A stretch of 64,000 bases of DNA from Paenibacillus pinistramenti. GTDB taxonomy: Bacteria > Bacillota > Bacilli > Paenibacillales > Paenibacillaceae. The DNA is taken from NCBI RefSeq assembly GCF_005869875.1, contig NZ_VAWG01000010.1, positions 1 through 64,000 on the forward strand. Direction: 5' to 3'. Below are positions 8,766 through 17,860 of the stretch, one piece after another. The position numbers and the translations under genes are program-made. The notes beneath the pieces were generated by a model, which was not told where the DNA came from, did no database searches, and saw only the letters and a list, made by a program, of their open reading frames with translations. The first letter of the stretch is position 1. Every line of letters starts with the position of its first letter.

Positions 8766-10007
8766 ATGAGCAAGCCGAAAAATTTTGAGAAGCCGGCGGG
8801 TGTACGCGATTATTTGCCCTTGGCCGTTTCAAGGCTGCGGAGAATCGAACGGCAGGTGCTGGACTGCATGGGCAGATGGGGCTACCAGCAGATCATGACG
8901 CCTACGCTTGAATACTACGATACGGTTGGAGTAGCCAGCTCCACCTCCGATCAAAAGCTGTATAAGCTGCTGAATAACCGGGGGCAGGCGCTTGTGCTGC
9001 GCTCCGAGATGACGGCGCCTGTTGCGCGGGTAGTTTCTTCCCTGCTGAAGGATGAGCCGCTGCCGCTCCGCTTGTCCTATCACGCCAATGTGTTCCGTGC
9101 TATTTCAGAGGAGGCGGGGCGCGATGCCGAGTTCTTTCAAACGGGTGTAGAGCTGGTTGGCGAGGCTTCGCCTGAGGCGGATGCAGAGGTGGTGGCGCTT
9201 GCCATCGCTTCTCTCCAGGCTGCCGGTGTTAAGTCCTTCAAAATTGCGATGGGGCATGTGGGCTTCCTCAACGGGCTCCTTCAGGAGGCGCTTCCCGATC
9301 GGCGGGAGGAACAGGAAGAGCTCAAGGGCTACCTGCTGGGCAGAGATCATGTCGGCTTCCGCGATGCACTGCAGAAAATGGCGCTGCCGCTGGAGCAGAT
9401 GGAAGGCATGACAGGTCTGCTGCGTCTGCGCGGCGGCAAAGAAATCTGCTCCCAGGGAATGGAGCTCAGCAGGCACGAGCTGGCGCAAAGCTCGCTTCAT
9501 CATCTCTGCAAGGTGTGGGAGGTGCTTGAGGACTACGGCGTCTCCGAGCATGTGCTGATTGACCTGACGATGATTGGCGACTTCACTTACTACACAGGCA
9601 TGACCTTTGAAGGCTATGCAGCTGATTTGGGCTTCCCGGTATGCAGCGGAGGCCGGTATGACAATCTCTTGAAGGCGTTTGGACGGCCGGTGCCGGCAAC
9701 AGGTTTTTCGCTGAAGACGAACCGGATTCTGGACATTGCGGGCGGAGCGGAGAAAGAGCAGACGGCCCTGCCGGTGCTTGTCCAATATGATTCTGCACGC
9801 CGGAAGGAAGGGCTGGCTGAGGCGCTTCGCCTCCGGGCCGCGGGCCATACGGTGATAACCCGGCTTGTGGATGAATCCGTTCAATGGGATGGGGACCTTC
9901 AGGCAGTCAATGAGGACTTGCTGCAAGGAAATACGTCCGGCCGAAGCGACGGAGTGAAATATGGAGAAATCTACTCTTTTGTTTCAAGCGGGAGCTTACA
10001 AGGCTGA
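8766..10007 (+). CDS. hisZ: ATP phosphoribosyltransferase regulatory subunit
   Basis: A 413-residue histidyl-tRNA-synthetase paralogue that lacks tRNA charging and forms a hetero-octamer with the short HisG. Class II synthetase-like motifs are visible: VRDYLP near the N-terminus, EMTAPVARVVSS, the FQTGVELVG segment and CSGGRYDNLLKAFG in the C-terminal half. It lacks the C-terminal anticodon-binding domain in full-length form. Its presence fits with the short HisG encoded next. First gene of the histidine operon; ATG start 5 bases after GAGGTGACC. Confidence 0.95.
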   Translation: MSKPKNFEKPAGVRDYLPLAVSRLRRIERQVLDCMGRWGYQQIMTPTLEYYDTVGVASSTSDQKLYKLLNNRGQALVLRSEMTAPVARVVSSLLKDEPLPLRLSYHANVFRAISEEAGRDAEFFQTGVELVGEASPEADAEVVALAIASLQAAGVKSFKIAMGHVGFLNGLLQEALPDRREEQEELKGYLLGRDHVGFRDALQKMALPLEQMEGMTGLLRLRGGKEICSQGMELSRHELAQSSLHHLCKVWEVLEDYGVSEHVLIDLTMIGDFTYYTGMTFEGYAADLGFPVCSGGRYDNLLKAFGRPVPATGFSLKTNRILDIAGGAEKEQTALPVLVQYDSARRKEGLAEALRLRAAGHTVITRLVDESVQWDGDLQAVNEDLLQGNTSGRSDGVKYGEIYSFVSSGSLQG

Positions 10008-10057
10008 AAAGAGTTGAACAGAATAGATACAGCATGAGTTGAATGGAGGAAATGACC

Positions 10058-10696
10058 GTGTCAGAACGATTAAGAGTAGCGATGCCAAAAGGACGGATCT
10101 ACAATAAGGCGGCAGAGCTGCTGCGGGCAGCCGGACTGCCGGTTCCGCCGGAGGGCGAAGAGGGCCGGAAGCTGGTTATTCCGATTCCTGAGGCGAACAT
10201 GGAGTTTATTCTCGCCAAGCCGGTGGATGTGCCGACTTACGTGGAATATGGTGCGGTAGATATCGGCATCGTCGGAAAGGATGTCCTGCTGGAGGAAGGC
10301 CGGGATGTTTATGAACTGCTGGACCTCGGCATTGCGCGCTGCCGCATGTCCGTTATCGGACTGCCGGGCTGGCAGCCGGGCATTCAGCAGCGGGTGGCGA
10401 CTAAGTATCCGAATGTCGCTTCGCAATATTTTCGTGAGCAGGGTCAGCAGGTTGAAGTCATTAAGCTGAACGGCTCTATTGAGCTGGCTCCGCTGATCGG
10501 CCTGGCCGACCGGATCGTCGATATGGTTGAAACCGGCCAGACGCTGCGGGAGAACGGGCTGGTTGAGCAGGCACGCATCTTTGACATCACCAGCCGGCTG
10601 GTGGCCAATCGGGTAAGCTACCGGATGAAAAATAAAGAAATTCAGACGCTCTGCGATGCGCTGTATCAAGTGATTGGAGCGCCTGCCGCCAAGTAA
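10058..10696 (+). CDS. hisG: ATP phosphoribosyltransferase, short catalytic form
   Basis: About 212 residues, the HisZ-dependent short form that condenses ATP with PRPP in the first step of histidine synthesis. Conserved [11 protein letters not shown] at the N-terminus, [11 protein letters not shown]-type segment, and the PRPP-binding [18 protein letters not shown] stretch are visible. The open frame begins at ATG 10043, but the Shine-Dalgarno GGAGG (10045-10049) lies inside that codon set. GTG at 10058, 8 bases downstream, is the better start. It sits 50 bases after hisZ. Confidence 0.95.
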   Translation: MSERLRVAMPKGRIYNKAAELLRAAGLPVPPEGEEGRKLVIPIPEANMEFILAKPVDVPTYVEYGAVDIGIVGKDVLLEEGRDVYELLDLGIARCRMSVIGLPGWQPGIQQRVATKYPNVASQYFREQGQQVEVIKLNGSIELAPLIGLADRIVDMVETGQTLRENGLVEQARIFDITSRLVANRVSYRMKNKEIQTLCDALYQVIGAPAAK

Positions 10697-10754
10697 AAGA
10701 GACGAGAGGGCCGCGGATAGCCGGCTGAGCTCACCAGCATGAGGGGGAATAACC

Positions 10755-12062
10755 ATGAAAATCGTATCGAGCAGGGAGTTTAAGCTCCAGCGGGAGGTCG
10801 AATACGGTTCGCCGCAGCAGAATGCAGCGGTGAAGGAGATCGTGCAGCAGATCAAGCAGGAAGGAGACGCCGCACTGCTCCGCTTCACCGAACAGTTTGA
10901 CCGGACCCGGCTGGAGGCCGGGCAGCTTCGGGTGACCCAAGCTGAGCTGGAGGAGGCCTACACCCAGGTAGAGCCTTCCTTTGTTAAGTCGATCAGAGCG
11001 GCTGCAGAGAAGATCCGGGCGTTTCACCAGAGACAGAAGCGGCAGTCCTGGATGGACCTGCAGCCTGACGGCAGTCTGCTGGGGCAGATTATCCGTCCGC
11101 TGAAGCGGGTGGGCGTGTATGTTCCGGGCGGCAAAGCTTCTTATCCTTCATCCGTGCTGATGAATGTAATTCCCGCGCAGGTAGCTGGCGTACCGGAAAT
11201 CGTGATGGTGACGCCTCCGGCAACGGGCGGCAAGGAAGGCGTCGATCCTTATATTCTGGTGGCGGCGGCCGAAGCTGGCGTTCATGAGATCTACCGGGTT
11301 GGCGGGGCTCAAGCTATCGCGGCACTTGCTTACGGGACTGAGACCATTGCTCCGGTCGATAAAATCTGCGGGCCGGGCAATATCTATGTGGCCCTTGCCA
11401 AACGCGAGGTGTACGGCGCAGTCGATATTGACAGCATTGCAGGACCGAGCGAAATTGCGGTGCTGGCCGATGAACACGCGAACCCGGCTTATGTGGCGGC
11501 CGATCTGCTGTCCCAGGCGGAGCATGACGAGATGGCATCGGCCATTCTGGTCACGCCGTCGCGGGAGTTTGCAGAGCGCTGCGCGGCAGAGGTGGAGCGT
11601 CAGCTGGCCGAGCTGCCGCGCCGCGACATCGCGGGGGCTTCCATCCGCGACTATGGAGCTATTTTGCTGGTGGATTCGATTGAAGAGGGCATCCGCACGA
11701 TTAACCGTCTTGCACCGGAGCATTTCGAGCTGCTGGTGGAGAACCCGATGAATTATTTGGGGCTGATCGAGAATGCGGGGGCGATTTTCCTCGGGCCGTA
11801 CAGCTCGGAGCCGGTCGGCGACTATTTTGCAGGACCCAATCACATTATCCCGACAAACGGGACGGCGCGGTTCTCCTCACCGGTGGACGTGGACGATTTT
11901 ATCAAGAAGTCGAGCTTGATTTACTATAGCAAGGAAGCGCTGTTCAGCGCAGCGGCAGACATTATGGAGCTGGCCCGCAAGGAAGGGCTGGAAGGACACG
12001 CCCGGGCGATTGAAATCCGGTTGAAAACAGAAGCAGCCGAAGGAGAGGGAGAGCAAGCATGA
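10755..12062 (+). CDS. hisD: Histidinol dehydrogenase
   Basis: A 435-residue zinc enzyme that oxidises L-histidinol to histidine in the last two steps of the pathway. Visible family blocks are [30 protein letters not shown], the [14 protein letters not shown] segment, the zinc-site motif LLSQAEHDE and the catalytic APEHFELL. Full length. ATG start after GAGGGGGAATAACC. Its TGA overlaps the hisB start in an ATGA, implying translational coupling. Confidence 0.97.
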   Translation: MKIVSSREFKLQREVEYGSPQQNAAVKEIVQQIKQEGDAALLRFTEQFDRTRLEAGQLRVTQAELEEAYTQVEPSFVKSIRAAAEKIRAFHQRQKRQSWMDLQPDGSLLGQIIRPLKRVGVYVPGGKASYPSSVLMNVIPAQVAGVPEIVMVTPPATGGKEGVDPYILVAAAEAGVHEIYRVGGAQAIAALAYGTETIAPVDKICGPGNIYVALAKREVYGAVDIDSIAGPSEIAVLADEHANPAYVAADLLSQAEHDEMASAILVTPSREFAERCAAEVERQLAELPRRDIAGASIRDYGAILLVDSIEEGIRTINRLAPEHFELLVENPMNYLGLIENAGAIFLGPYSSEPVGDYFAGPNHIIPTNGTARFSSPVDVDDFIKKSSLIYYSKEALFSAAADIMELARKEGLEGHARAIEIRLKTEAAEGEGEQA

Positions 12063-12670
12063 CGATGGACGGAGCGAACCAGAATGCAAGAACAGCCGGC
12101 GTCAGCCGCAGAACGAACGAAACGGATATTCAGCTTCAGCTTGGCGTAGACGGAACAGGGCAGGCCGTTATTGAAACGGATGTGCCGTTCCTGAACCATA
12201 TGCTGGATCTGTTCACCAAACATGGACATTTTGATCTGACGGTTAAAGCCAAGGGCGACGTGGAGATCGACGACCATCATACGGTGGAGGACATCGGGAT
12301 TTGTCTGGGCCAGACTCTGCGTGAAGCGCTTGGCGATAAAAAGGGGATCAAACGCTACGCAAGCGTATTTGTACCGATGGATGAAGCGCTGGCGCAGGTG
12401 GTGATCGACATCAGCAACCGCCCGCATTTTGAATACCGGGCCGCATACCCTTCCGCAAGGGTAGGCACGTTTGATACGGAGCTGGTGCATGAGTTTCTGT
12501 GGAAGCTGGCGCTTGAAGCGCGCATTACGCTTCACGTCATCGTGCATTACGGCCAGAATACGCACCACATGATCGAGGCGGTGTTTAAGGCATTCGGCCG
12601 CGCCTTGGATGAGGCCACTTCCATTGATCCGCGCGTAACGGGGGTTCCTTCGACGAAAGGGGTGCTGTAA
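12059..12670 (+). CDS. hisB: Imidazoleglycerol-phosphate dehydratase
   Basis: A 203-residue monofunctional HisB, without the phosphatase domain found in enterobacteria. The two metal-binding HHxxE-type motifs are visible as DDHHTVED in the first half and the NTHHMIEA block near residue 165, plus FLNHMLD. Start ATG overlaps the hisD stop by 4 bases. The missing histidinol phosphatase activity is supplied by hisJ at 15830. Confidence 0.96.
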   Translation: MTMDGANQNARTAGVSRRTNETDIQLQLGVDGTGQAVIETDVPFLNHMLDLFTKHGHFDLTVKAKGDVEIDDHHTVEDIGICLGQTLREALGDKKGIKRYASVFVPMDEALAQVVIDISNRPHFEYRAAYPSARVGTFDTELVHEFLWKLALEARITLHVIVHYGQNTHHMIEAVFKAFGRALDEATSIDPRVTGVPSTKGVL

Positions 12671-12672
12671 GC

Positions 12673-13290
12673 ATGGCCATTGCAATCGTCGATTATGGTC
12701 TTGGCAATCTGCACAGCGTCAGCAAAGCGATTGAGCGTCTGGGCGGGGATGGCGTTGTGACTGCCGACCCTGAGGTGATTCTGGGCGCGGACGGCGTGCT
12801 GCTGCCCGGCGTCGGCGCTTTCGGGGACGCGATGGAGCATCTGCGGTCGAGCGGACTGGACGCTGTAACGAGGCAGGCGGCAGAGAGCGGGAAACCGCTC
12901 CTCGGCATTTGCCTCGGCATGCAGCTGCTCTTCGACGAAGGAGAAGAGCACGGCACACACGCCGGCCTCGGGCTGCTGCCCGGCCGGGTGGTGCGCTTTG
13001 AGGGCGGCACGCTGAAGGTGCCGCACATGGGGTGGAACCGGCTGGAGTTCAGACAGCCGGACAGCCCGCTGCTCCGCGGCCTCGCGGAAGGGCACGTGTA
13101 CTTCGTGCACTCCTATCACGCGCTGGCGGAGCGGCCCGGTGACCTGATCGCGGTCACCGATTACGGGCGGCCCGTGACCGCGATTGTCGGTCACGGCAAT
13201 GTGTTCGGGATGCAGTTTCATCCCGAGAAGAGCGGGCAGCTGGGCATGCAGCTGCTGGACAATTTCCTGCGCCTGGCGGCAGGAAATTAA
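12673..13290 (+). CDS. hisH: Imidazole glycerol phosphate synthase, glutaminase subunit
   Basis: A 205-residue class I glutamine amidotransferase that feeds ammonia to HisF. The oxyanion/nucleophile block GICLGMQLLF holds the catalytic Cys, and FGMQFHPEKSG holds the catalytic His and Glu. DYGLGNLHSV at the N-terminus is typical. It begins 2 bases after hisB. It is followed by a large GC-rich hairpin at 13291 before hisA. Confidence 0.96.
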   Translation: MAIAIVDYGLGNLHSVSKAIERLGGDGVVTADPEVILGADGVLLPGVGAFGDAMEHLRSSGLDAVTRQAAESGKPLLGICLGMQLLFDEGEEHGTHAGLGLLPGRVVRFEGGTLKVPHMGWNRLEFRQPDSPLLRGLAEGHVYFVHSYHALAERPGDLIAVTDYGRPVTAIVGHGNVFGMQFHPEKSGQLGMQLLDNFLRLAAGN

Positions 13291-13375
13291 GGCCTGCCGG
13301 CGGGCTGCGCAGCGGCACGCCAAAGCCGCGGCCAGCTGAGCCGCGGTTACCCGCCGGGACAGGCCGGCTTTTTAT
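13291..13375 (+). terminator. Intra-operon hairpin/terminator between hisH and hisA
   Basis: Starting at the hisH stop, GGCCTGCCGGCGGG (13291-13304) pairs with CCCGCCGG-GA-CAGGCC (13350-13365), enclosing a second CCGCGG stem. It is followed by GGCTTTTTATT. This has the form of a strong terminator yet lies inside the operon. It may partly attenuate distal his genes or protect the upstream mRNA 3' end; no leader peptide is seen. Confidence 0.65.
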
Positions 13376-13420
13376 TCCGCAGCAGCAATCCAAGCTTTCA
13401 TACAGAAAGGACGAGGAGAT

Positions 13421-14158
13421 ATGTCTTCATTTACAATATATCCGGCCATTGATATCCGGGGAGGAAAATGCGTCCGGCTGGTGCAGGGCGACTACGGTCA
13501 GGAGACCGTCTATCATGACAGTCCGGTTCAGGCGGCCAAGGCGTGGGAGGAGCAGGGCGGCTCTTTTATCCACCTTGTTGACCTGGACGGCGCCAAAGCT
13601 GGACATCCGGTCAATCACGAAATTATCGGGGAAATCGCCCGCAGCGTGCAGGTGCCGGTTCAGGTCGGCGGCGGGCTCCGCACGCTTGCAGATGTAGAGC
13701 TGCTGTTCGGGCTTGGCGTGAGCCGGGTGATTCTGGGGACGGCTGCGATCGAGGACCGCGCTTTTACAGAAGAGGTCTTGTCCAAATACGGAAGCAAGGT
13801 TGCCATTGGATTGGACGCCCGGAACGGCCTGGTCGCTACCCGCGGCTGGCTGGAGACTACGGAGGTCAAGGCTGAAGAGCTGGCTAAGGAGCTCGCGGCT
13901 AAGGGCGCGGAGACGTTTATTTTTACCGATATTTCCCGCGATGGCATGATGCAGGGGCCGAATACAGAGGCGATTGTGGCGCTTGCACGCGCAACCGGTA
14001 AGACGATTATTGCTTCAGGCGGCGTAACCTCGCAGGATGATTTGGAGAAGCTGGCGGCTTACGCAGATCAAGGTGTAGGCGGAGCCATTGTCGGCAAAGC
14101 GCTGTATACCGGCAGCTTTGACCTTGCTAAAGCGATTGAGGCCGTATCGGCCAAGTAA
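13421..14158 (+). CDS. hisA: ProFAR isomerase
   Basis: A 245-residue TIM-barrel isomerase acting on ProFAR. Catalytic Asp in [19 protein letters not shown] at the N-terminus, the phosphate site VGGGLRT, the second Asp in [14 protein letters not shown], and ASGGV in the last phosphate-binding turn are all seen. Start ATG with AGGACGAGGAG. Half-barrel similarity to HisF downstream is as usual for this pair. About 130 bases separate it from hisH. Confidence 0.96.
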   Translation: MSSFTIYPAIDIRGGKCVRLVQGDYGQETVYHDSPVQAAKAWEEQGGSFIHLVDLDGAKAGHPVNHEIIGEIARSVQVPVQVGGGLRTLADVELLFGLGVSRVILGTAAIEDRAFTEEVLSKYGSKVAIGLDARNGLVATRGWLETTEVKAEELAKELAAKGAETFIFTDISRDGMMQGPNTEAIVALARATGKTIIASGGVTSQDDLEKLAAYADQGVGGAIVGKALYTGSFDLAKAIEAVSAK

Positions 14159-14288
14159 TAGGGGATGGCAAAGCAGTAAGGATGGCCAACCCGTAAAGGA
14201 TGTTTTGGCAACCAATTAAGGCAAGGCACTTAAAGTGCGGGAAGCTTAAAGGCGGGAAGCTTAAAGATAGAAGGGGGAGAGCAGGCAT

Positions 14289-15047
14289 ATGCTGGCTAAA
14301 CGGATCGTTCCTTGTTTGGACGTGAAAGACGGCCGTGTGGTGAAAGGCGTTAATTTCGTCAATCTGCGTGATGCCGGGGACCCGGTGGAGCTTGCGGCGC
14401 TGTATGACCGCGAAGGGGCGGATGAGCTGGTCTTTCTGGATATTTCCGCATCGGCGGAGGGCCGCGCGACGATGGTAGACGTCGTCAGACGGACTGCGGG
14501 GGAAATCTCCATCCCGTTCACGGTGGGCGGGGGCATTTCGCAGGTGGATGATATGAAACGGATTCTGCGGGCAGGCGCGGACAAAATCGGCATCAACACG
14601 GCAGCCGTGCTGAATCCCCAGCTGATCTCGGACGGCGCGCGCCGGTTCGGCGCCCAGTGCATTGTTGTGGCCGTTGACGCGAAGTACAATGACAACTGGG
14701 GAACCTGGGAAGTGTACACGCACGGCGGCCGGAAGGCGACAGGCATACTTGCTTTGGATTGGCTGAAGGAAGCCCAGGAGCGCGGGGCCGGTGAAATTCT
14801 GCTGACGAGCATGGACGCGGACGGGACGAAGGACGGCTTTGACCTTCCGCTGACCCGGGCGGCTGCGGATCTGCTGAGCATTCCGGTGATTGCCTCGGGC
14901 GGTGCGGGCCGGGGAGAGCATTTTTACGATGTATTTGCCGAGGGGCATGCGGATGCGGCGCTGGCGGCAACGATTTTTCACTATAAAGAGCTTGGCATAC
15001 CGGAATTGAAGCAGGACTTGAAAAATAAAGGGGTAGAAATACGATGA
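14289..15047 (+). CDS. hisF: Imidazole glycerol phosphate synthase, cyclase subunit
   Basis: A 252-residue TIM barrel forming IGP and AICAR with ammonia from HisH. Key segments are [16 protein letters not shown] with the catalytic Asp, [19 protein letters not shown] with the second catalytic Asp, and VIASGGAG. The 130-base spacer from hisA carries a direct repeat of GCGGGAAGCTTAAAG. Its last codons overlap the hisIE start by ATGA. Confidence 0.97.
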   Translation: MLAKRIVPCLDVKDGRVVKGVNFVNLRDAGDPVELAALYDREGADELVFLDISASAEGRATMVDVVRRTAGEISIPFTVGGGISQVDDMKRILRAGADKIGINTAAVLNPQLISDGARRFGAQCIVVAVDAKYNDNWGTWEVYTHGGRKATGILALDWLKEAQERGAGEILLTSMDADGTKDGFDLPLTRAAADLLSIPVIASGGAGRGEHFYDVFAEGHADAALAATIFHYKELGIPELKQDLKNKGVEIR

Positions 15048-15793
15048 GTACGGAGCAGCAGCTTGAACAGAAGATGAAATGGGACAGCCAGGGGCTGGTC
15101 GCTGCCATTGTGCAGGATGCTACCACGCTTGAAGTGCTGACCCTCGCTTATATGAACCGTGAATCCTTGGGCAAAACCCTGGAGACCGGAGAGACCTGGT
15201 TCTGGAGCCGCTCCAGACAGGAACTGTGGCATAAAGGAGCAACGTCAGGCAACACGCAGCAGGTCGTGCAGCTGAAATATGACTGTGACGGGGATGCGCT
15301 GCTTGTGCTGGTGAACCGCAAAGGCCCGGCCTGCCATACGGGAGAGGAGAGCTGCTTCCATCAGGTGGCGGTTGACCGGACAACCGAAGAAACCACAGCC
15401 GGCGTCGAAGCTGCAGGCTCTGGTTCTGGTTCCGGGCAGGATGCTGCGGCAGGTGCTTCTTCGGCAGCAGAAGCTGTGCCGGCGGGTGACTTGTCCCGTT
15501 TTACCGTGTTGAACGAACTGGAGCGGGTGATTGCCCAGCGCGATATTGAACGCCCGGAAGGCACTTATACGACTTATTTGTTTGAGAAGGGCCTCGATAA
15601 AATTTTGAAAAAGGTCGGCGAGGAAACAGCAGAATCCATCATCGCCGCCAAGAACTGGGATAACGACGAGCTGCGCATGGAGGTCAGCGACTTGATCTAT
15701 CACCTGCTGGTGCTGCTGAGAGAGCGCAGACTGCCGCTGGATGAAGTGCTGAGAGAGCTTGCGCTGCGGCATGAACGGCCGCGCCGGGATTAA
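15044..15793 (+). CDS. hisI: Bifunctional PRA-CH/PRA-PH HisIE
   Basis: A 249-residue fusion. The N-terminal phosphoribosyl-AMP cyclohydrolase domain (about 1-110) has [18 protein letters not shown] and a zinc motif CHTGEESCF. The C-terminal phosphoribosyl-ATP pyrophosphatase domain (about 160-240) has [15 protein letters not shown] and [14 protein letters not shown]. The two are joined by an unusually long Gly/Ser/Ala linker at about 117-150. ATG start overlaps the hisF stop. Confidence 0.96.
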   Translation: MSTEQQLEQKMKWDSQGLVAAIVQDATTLEVLTLAYMNRESLGKTLETGETWFWSRSRQELWHKGATSGNTQQVVQLKYDCDGDALLVLVNRKGPACHTGEESCFHQVAVDRTTEETTAGVEAAGSGSGSGQDAAAGASSAAEAVPAGDLSRFTVLNELERVIAQRDIERPEGTYTTYLFEKGLDKILKKVGEETAESIIAAKNWDNDELRMEVSDLIYHLLVLLRERRLPLDEVLRELALRHERPRRD

Positions 15794-15829
15794 GAGGCGT
15801 CACAAGAGAGACCAAAGAGGGGGATTCGA

Positions 15830-16660
15830 ATGCTGATCGATTATCATACACACCATGAGCGCTGCGGGCATGCGGTCGGAACCCTGGAGGAATATGTGCG
15901 CAGAGGCATTGAGATCGGCCTTTCGCATATCGGTCTGTCGGATCATATGCCGCTTATTCACGTCAAGCCGGAGGACTATTACCCGGAGATGGCGATGCCA
16001 ATGGATGAGCTTCCCGCTTATGTGGAGGAATGCTTCCGGCTGAAGGAGAAATACAAGGGCCAGATCGAGGTCCGGGTTGGGCTTGAGGCCGATTATATCG
16101 AGGGCTGGGAGGCGGACATCCGGACGATTTTGCAGGCTTACCCGTGGGATTATGTCATCGGCTCGGTGCACTTTCTCGGTACGTGGGACATTTCCGATTT
16201 CCGCCAGACGCACAACTGGGAAGGCAAGGATATTTTCAGCGTGTACGAGCAGTATTATGACGCTGTGGTCAAGGCCGCGGAAACCGGATTCTACGACATT
16301 GCCGGTCATCTGGATGTGATCAAGCGTTTTGCCTACAAGCCTGACGCATCCCGCCGGGCTGAAGTGGAGGAGCTTGAGAATACAGCACTCCGCGCGGTAA
16401 AACAGGCCGGTATGGCGATGGAGCTGAACGCTTCCGGCTTGTCCAAAGCCTGCGAGGAGATGTTCCCGAGCCGCCGGATGCTGGAGGAAGCTTACCGGCT
16501 GGGCATTCCGCTTACGCTTGGTTCTGATGCGCACGATCCACTGAAGCTGTCCGAGCACCTGGACCAGGCCCGTGCGCTGCTCTATGAAATCGGGTTTCGG
16601 GAGCTGGCTGTGTTTGAAGGCAGGGTTCGGCGGATGATTCCTTTGAAAATAGAGTGCTAA
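15830..16660 (+). CDS. hisJ: Histidinol-phosphatase (PHP family)
   Basis: A 276-residue PHP-domain phosphatase giving histidinol. The metal-binding start DYHTHHERCGHA, the middle block containing IGSVHFLG, the GHLDVIKRF block and the closing GSDAHDP motif are present. It fits the operon as the activity missing from HisB. Start ATG after AGAGGGGGATTCGA. Some annotations call the family HisK. Confidence 0.93.
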   Translation: MLIDYHTHHERCGHAVGTLEEYVRRGIEIGLSHIGLSDHMPLIHVKPEDYYPEMAMPMDELPAYVEECFRLKEKYKGQIEVRVGLEADYIEGWEADIRTILQAYPWDYVIGSVHFLGTWDISDFRQTHNWEGKDIFSVYEQYYDAVVKAAETGFYDIAGHLDVIKRFAYKPDASRRAEVEELENTALRAVKQAGMAMELNASGLSKACEEMFPSRRMLEEAYRLGIPLTLGSDAHDPLKLSEHLDQARALLYEIGFRELAVFEGRVRRMIPLKIEC

Positions 16661-16683
16661 CCTTGTATAACACAAGGTATAAT
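16643..16683 (+). promoter_or_regulatory. Candidate promoter with inverted repeat before the prs paralogue
   Basis: TTGAAA (16643-16648) and TATAAC (16666-16671) are spaced 17 bases; a perfect TATAAT also lies at 16678-16683. An inverted repeat CCTTGT-ATAAC-ACAAGG (16661-16677) covers the -10 region. This suggests the prs-like gene can be expressed separately from his and is possibly repressed. Confidence 0.5.
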
Positions 16684-16732
16684 CTAGATAAAAGCCACGG
16701 CGAATCCATGAGGAAGGAGCTGGAAGGGCGCT

Positions 16733-17689
16733 ATGCAGCAGACTAAAATGCGTATTTTTTCAGGCTCGTCCAACAAAGCGCTGACCGCAACCATCTGCAG
16801 ACAGCTCGGTGTTGAACCCGGAAAAATCCAGATTTCCCGCTTCAAGAGCGGCGAAATCTATGTCCACTACGAAGAGAGCATCCGCAACTGCGACGTGTTT
16901 CTGGTCCAGGCGCTTTCGCACCCGATTAATGAACTGTTTGTAGAGCTGCTGGTCATGATTGACGCGGCCAAACGGGCATCTGCCCATACGATTACAATTG
17001 TACTGCCTTATTACGGCTATGCCCGGCAGGAGCGGAAGTCTGCGCCCCGTGAGCCTATTTCCGCCAAGATGGTTGCGGACCTTCTGACGACGGCAGGCGC
17101 AAGCCGGGTGGTCACGCTGGACCTGCACGCCCCGGCCATTCAGGGCTTCTTCAATATTCCTGTCGATCATTTAACAGCGCTTGATTTGATGACGGAGTAT
17201 CTTCTCTCCAAGAAGATTCAGAATCCGGTCATTGTCTCCCCGGACGCAGGGAGAGCGTCGATGGCCGAGAAGCTGGCCAGTGGAATGGATTCTCCTTTTG
17301 CGATTATGATCAAGAAACGTCCGGAGCATAACGAGGCTGTCATTACGCACGTCATCGGGGATGTAGAGGGACGCACTCCGATTATCATCGAGGATTTGAT
17401 CGATACGGGCTCTACGATTCTCCATGTCGTAGAGGGCCTTAAAGAGCGGGGAGCGGGGGACGCTGTTGTCTGCGCCACGCACGGCCTTTTCTCCGATCAT
17501 GGACTCCGCCGCCTGGATCATCCGAATATCCGCGAGGTCATTATCAGCGATTCCATTGAGCTTGAGGAAGAGAATCCGCTGGCGGGCCGTCTGCACGTCC
17601 TGAGTGTGGCGCCGCTGTTCTCGCAGGCTATCCGATATATTATGGAGGGCGGCTCAATCGCCACGATGTTCAGAAACCGGGGAATTTAG
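16733..17689 (+). CDS. prs: Ribose-phosphate pyrophosphokinase paralogue
   Basis: A 318-residue PRPP synthetase-family protein with the N-terminal RIFSGSSNKAL, PYYGYARQERKSAPREPISA, TLDLHAPAIQGFFNIP, KRPEHNE and the PRPP loop IEDLIDTGSTI. Several positions differ from housekeeping Prs: FKSGEIYV for FSDGEI, SPDAGRASMAEKLA for SPDVGG-type, and DTGST for DTAGT. It is thus a divergent paralogue; the usual prs gene would be expected elsewhere, next to glmU. Placement after hisJ suggests it supplies PRPP for HisG. The start ATG lacks a strong site except AAGGAGCTGGAAGGG. Confidence 0.85.
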   Translation: MQQTKMRIFSGSSNKALTATICRQLGVEPGKIQISRFKSGEIYVHYEESIRNCDVFLVQALSHPINELFVELLVMIDAAKRASAHTITIVLPYYGYARQERKSAPREPISAKMVADLLTTAGASRVVTLDLHAPAIQGFFNIPVDHLTALDLMTEYLLSKKIQNPVIVSPDAGRASMAEKLASGMDSPFAIMIKKRPEHNEAVITHVIGDVEGRTPIIIEDLIDTGSTILHVVEGLKERGAGDAVVCATHGLFSDHGLRRLDHPNIREVIISDSIELEEENPLAGRLHVLSVAPLFSQAIRYIMEGGSIATMFRNRGI

Positions 17690-17719
17690 GGCCGGGAAGT
17701 TTATAGTAAGAAGGCTTCA

Positions 17720-17755
17720 GGGTAAGAAGAGGTTACAGCTCTTCTTGCCCTTTTT
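17720..17755 (+). terminator. Terminator after the his-prs unit
   Basis: Arms GGGTAAGAAGAG and CTCTTCTTGCCC, loop GTTACAG, then TTTTT. Perfect 12-bp stem 30 bases after the prs stop. Confidence 0.95.
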
Positions 17756-17860
17756 GGCGTGAGCGGCCGCCTGGAAGGAGACAGTTCCCGGTAGGAGGTT
17801 GCAGCGGCCTTGTGGTATACTGTGAGAAGGCTGGAAGCTATTTTTAAGGAGGTGCCTTGA

